Assembly (NCBI GenBank): GCA_048268005.1
Contig: JBLWWJ010000003.1
Coordinates: 62,001 to 126,000, forward strand
Direction of reading: 5' to 3'
DNA from: Ancylomarina sp048268005
Lineage (GTDB): Bacteria > Bacteroidota > Bacteroidia > Bacteroidales > Marinifilaceae
DNA: 64,000 bases
Within the stretch, counting starts at the first letter, position 1; every line of letters begins with the position of its first letter. Below, piece by piece: positions 62,374 to 64,000 of this stretch. The translations under genes were made by a program, and so were the position numbers. The notes below the pieces were generated by a model. It was not told where the DNA came from. It ran no database searches and saw only the letters and a program-made list of their open reading frames with translations.

Positions 62374-64000
62374 TATGTGGAATAGAATTGCGGGAGTTAT
62401 TCTCAGGAATAGAATATTATTATTGGTATTAGTTGGGCTTATTACAGTCTTCATGGGCTATAAAGCTCAGTTTGTAGAAATGTCCTATCACAACGCAGCT
62501 CTCCTTCCCTCTGATGACATTGCTTCTATAGATTACGAAAACTTTCACAACACCTTTGGCCAAGAAGGTAACGTCATGTTTTTTGGAATTCAAGACAGTA
62601 ATTTTTATCAACTAGATAAATTCAACGATTGGATTGCTTTAGGGAATGATTTAAAGAAATTAGATGGTATTGACGCTGTCGTTTCCATTGCACACACTTA
62701 TAATATCACGAAGAATAAGGAAAAGAAACGATTTGAATTTGAATCCATATTCCCTGAAAAAGTAAACTCTCAAAAAGAGTTAGACAGTATTGCTGCTATT
62801 GCTGAATCACTCCCTTTTTATAAGGGAAGTTTGGTCAATCATGACACAGACACTTATCTAATGGCCATCACGGTTAATGGGAAAGTGATCAATTCAAAGG
62901 CCAGAGAACCTATGATTAAGAAGGTTCACAAAAGATCAGAAGAGTTTGCTCAAAAGCATAACCTTCAAATGCGATATTCAGGACTGCCTTATATTCGAGT
63001 TGTAGTCGCTCAGATGATTAAAAAGGAGATGAATATGTTTATTCTACTTTCTCTTTTGGTTACTGCGATTATCCTATTTATGTTTTTCCGCTCGTTTAAA
63101 GTGGTCTTCTTTTGTATGCTGGTTGTAGGATTGAGTGTTATCTGGGCCGTTGGTTCTATGGTTCTCTTTGAATACAAAATTACGCTATTGACTGCCATGC
63201 TCCCTCCTCTTCTGGTGGTTATAGGTATTCCAAATTCAGTCTTCCTGATCAACAAGTATCATGGTGAGTATATGCTTCATCGCAATAAAATTAAAGCCCT
63301 TCAACGCGTTGTAACCAAGATTGGTAATGCGACATTTTTAACGAACTTAACAACCGCATCGGGTTTTGCTACATTTATCATTACTTCAAGTCAAATTCTA
63401 AAGGAATTTGGGGTAGTTGCAGCCTTAAATATAATGGTGGTCTTCTTTTTATCACTGCTTTTAATTCCGATCATTTTCAGTTTCATTGCTCCACCAGACA
63501 ACAAAGCCACTCAACACCTTGAAAATAAATTTATTAACAAATTTGTAAAGGCTCTCGAAAAAATCGTCCTTAATAACCGTAAGGCCGTATATCTAATTAC
63601 AGCGTCTCTAATGCTTGTTGGTGTTATTGGTATCAGCAAAATTAAGAGTACCGGCTATATTGTAGATGACCTTCCTCATCACAATGTCATTTATCAGGAT
63701 TTAAAATTCTTCGAAAAGAATCTGGATGGAATTATGCCACTTGAAGTTGTGGTTGAAACCAAGAAAAAAGGTGGTGCACTTAAATTATCAACGCTTAAAC
63801 GTATTGAAAAATTAAATGATTCACTGAAACAATACCCTGATATTTCAGCTTCTCTATCATTGGTTGAAGGAGCTAAGTTTGCCCATCAATCCTATTATAA
63901 TGGGAAAGAGAAATATTATAAGATGCCCAGCGGCAATGTTAAAAACATCCTTCTTTCCTACCTTTCAAAAGCGGATGTAAAAGGCGAAGTGAGTATTTTT
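62374..64000 (+). CDS. MMPL/RND-type membrane transporter, 3' end outside window
   Basis: ATG 62374 starts a frame open to the window edge, so the gene is truncated at the 3' end and at least 542 codons long. A first membrane helix (LLLVLVGLITVFMGY) is followed by a periplasmic domain, then five to six helices between about residues 215 and 375, including MLPPLLVVIGIPNSVFLINKYHG. This is the first half of an MMPL/hydrophobe-amphiphile RND protein, which exports lipids or hopanoid-like molecules in other bacteria. The second periplasmic loop begins near SKIKSTGYIVDDLP. Cargo is unknown. Confidence 0.88.

Overview
The window looks like chromosomal DNA of a Bacteroidota bacterium, probably a marine or gut-type Bacteroidales/Marinilabiliales relative; the genus cannot be fixed from sequence alone. 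The grounds are AT-rich intergenic DNA, weak or absent Shine-Dalgarno sites, several promoters with the Bacteroidota -7 element TAnnTTTG, and many families that are mainly or largely found in this phylum: a tandem pair resembling DUF6261, and proteins resembling DUF6427, DUF3667, DUF4252, DUF4625 and PspC. Both ends of the window cut through genes: an aminotransferase at the left edge and an MMPL/RND-type transporter at the right edge.

Layout. 1-7.9 kb holds energy and sulfur/amino-acid metabolism: an aminotransferase, a phosphate butyryltransferase without an adjacent butyrate kinase, a two-gene molybdoenzyme (catalytic subunit plus an unusual iron-sulfur/membrane-anchor fusion) and a PLP enzyme of the Cys/Met family. 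The gaps here are filled with palindromic intergenic repeats. 8-14.8 kb is the accessory part of the window. It holds a secreted protein, two DUF6261-like paralogues, an array of nine 41-42 bp tandem repeats whose phase fits stop/start-coupled micro-ORFs, an HNH endonuclease, a coiled-coil membrane protein with internal repeats, and an unrecognised protein. 15-25.3 kb has a methyltransferase, an AraC regulator with a 4-TM protein and a DsbA-like oxidoreductase, and several secreted or lipoproteins, including a metzincin-like protease and a duplicated-domain lipoprotein that share a homologous upstream region, followed by a tRNA-Arg.

25.4-64 kb is mostly core genome: peptide transporter, PAP2 phosphatase, M16 protease, three tandem tRNA-Asn genes, acyl-CoA dehydrogenase, two convergent DEAD-box helicases, glycosyltransferase, epimerase, EF-P, a DUF3108 protein, TsaB, a complete five-gene MacAB/TolC-type efflux operon, dGTPase, PurD, a PadR/PspC envelope-stress-like operon, TyrS, DUF3667, CvpA, TrpS, a Na/Pi cotransporter and the start of the MMPL transporter. 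Intrinsic terminators (GC stem plus T-run) mark many transcription-unit ends.

The best candidate for something undescribed is 11.1-14.8 kb. There a repeat array with a small-ORF phase and a conserved hairpin sits directly upstream of an HNH nuclease that is tightly coupled to a repeat-containing coiled-coil membrane protein. This arrangement resembles an anti-phage cassette, but that function is inference only.
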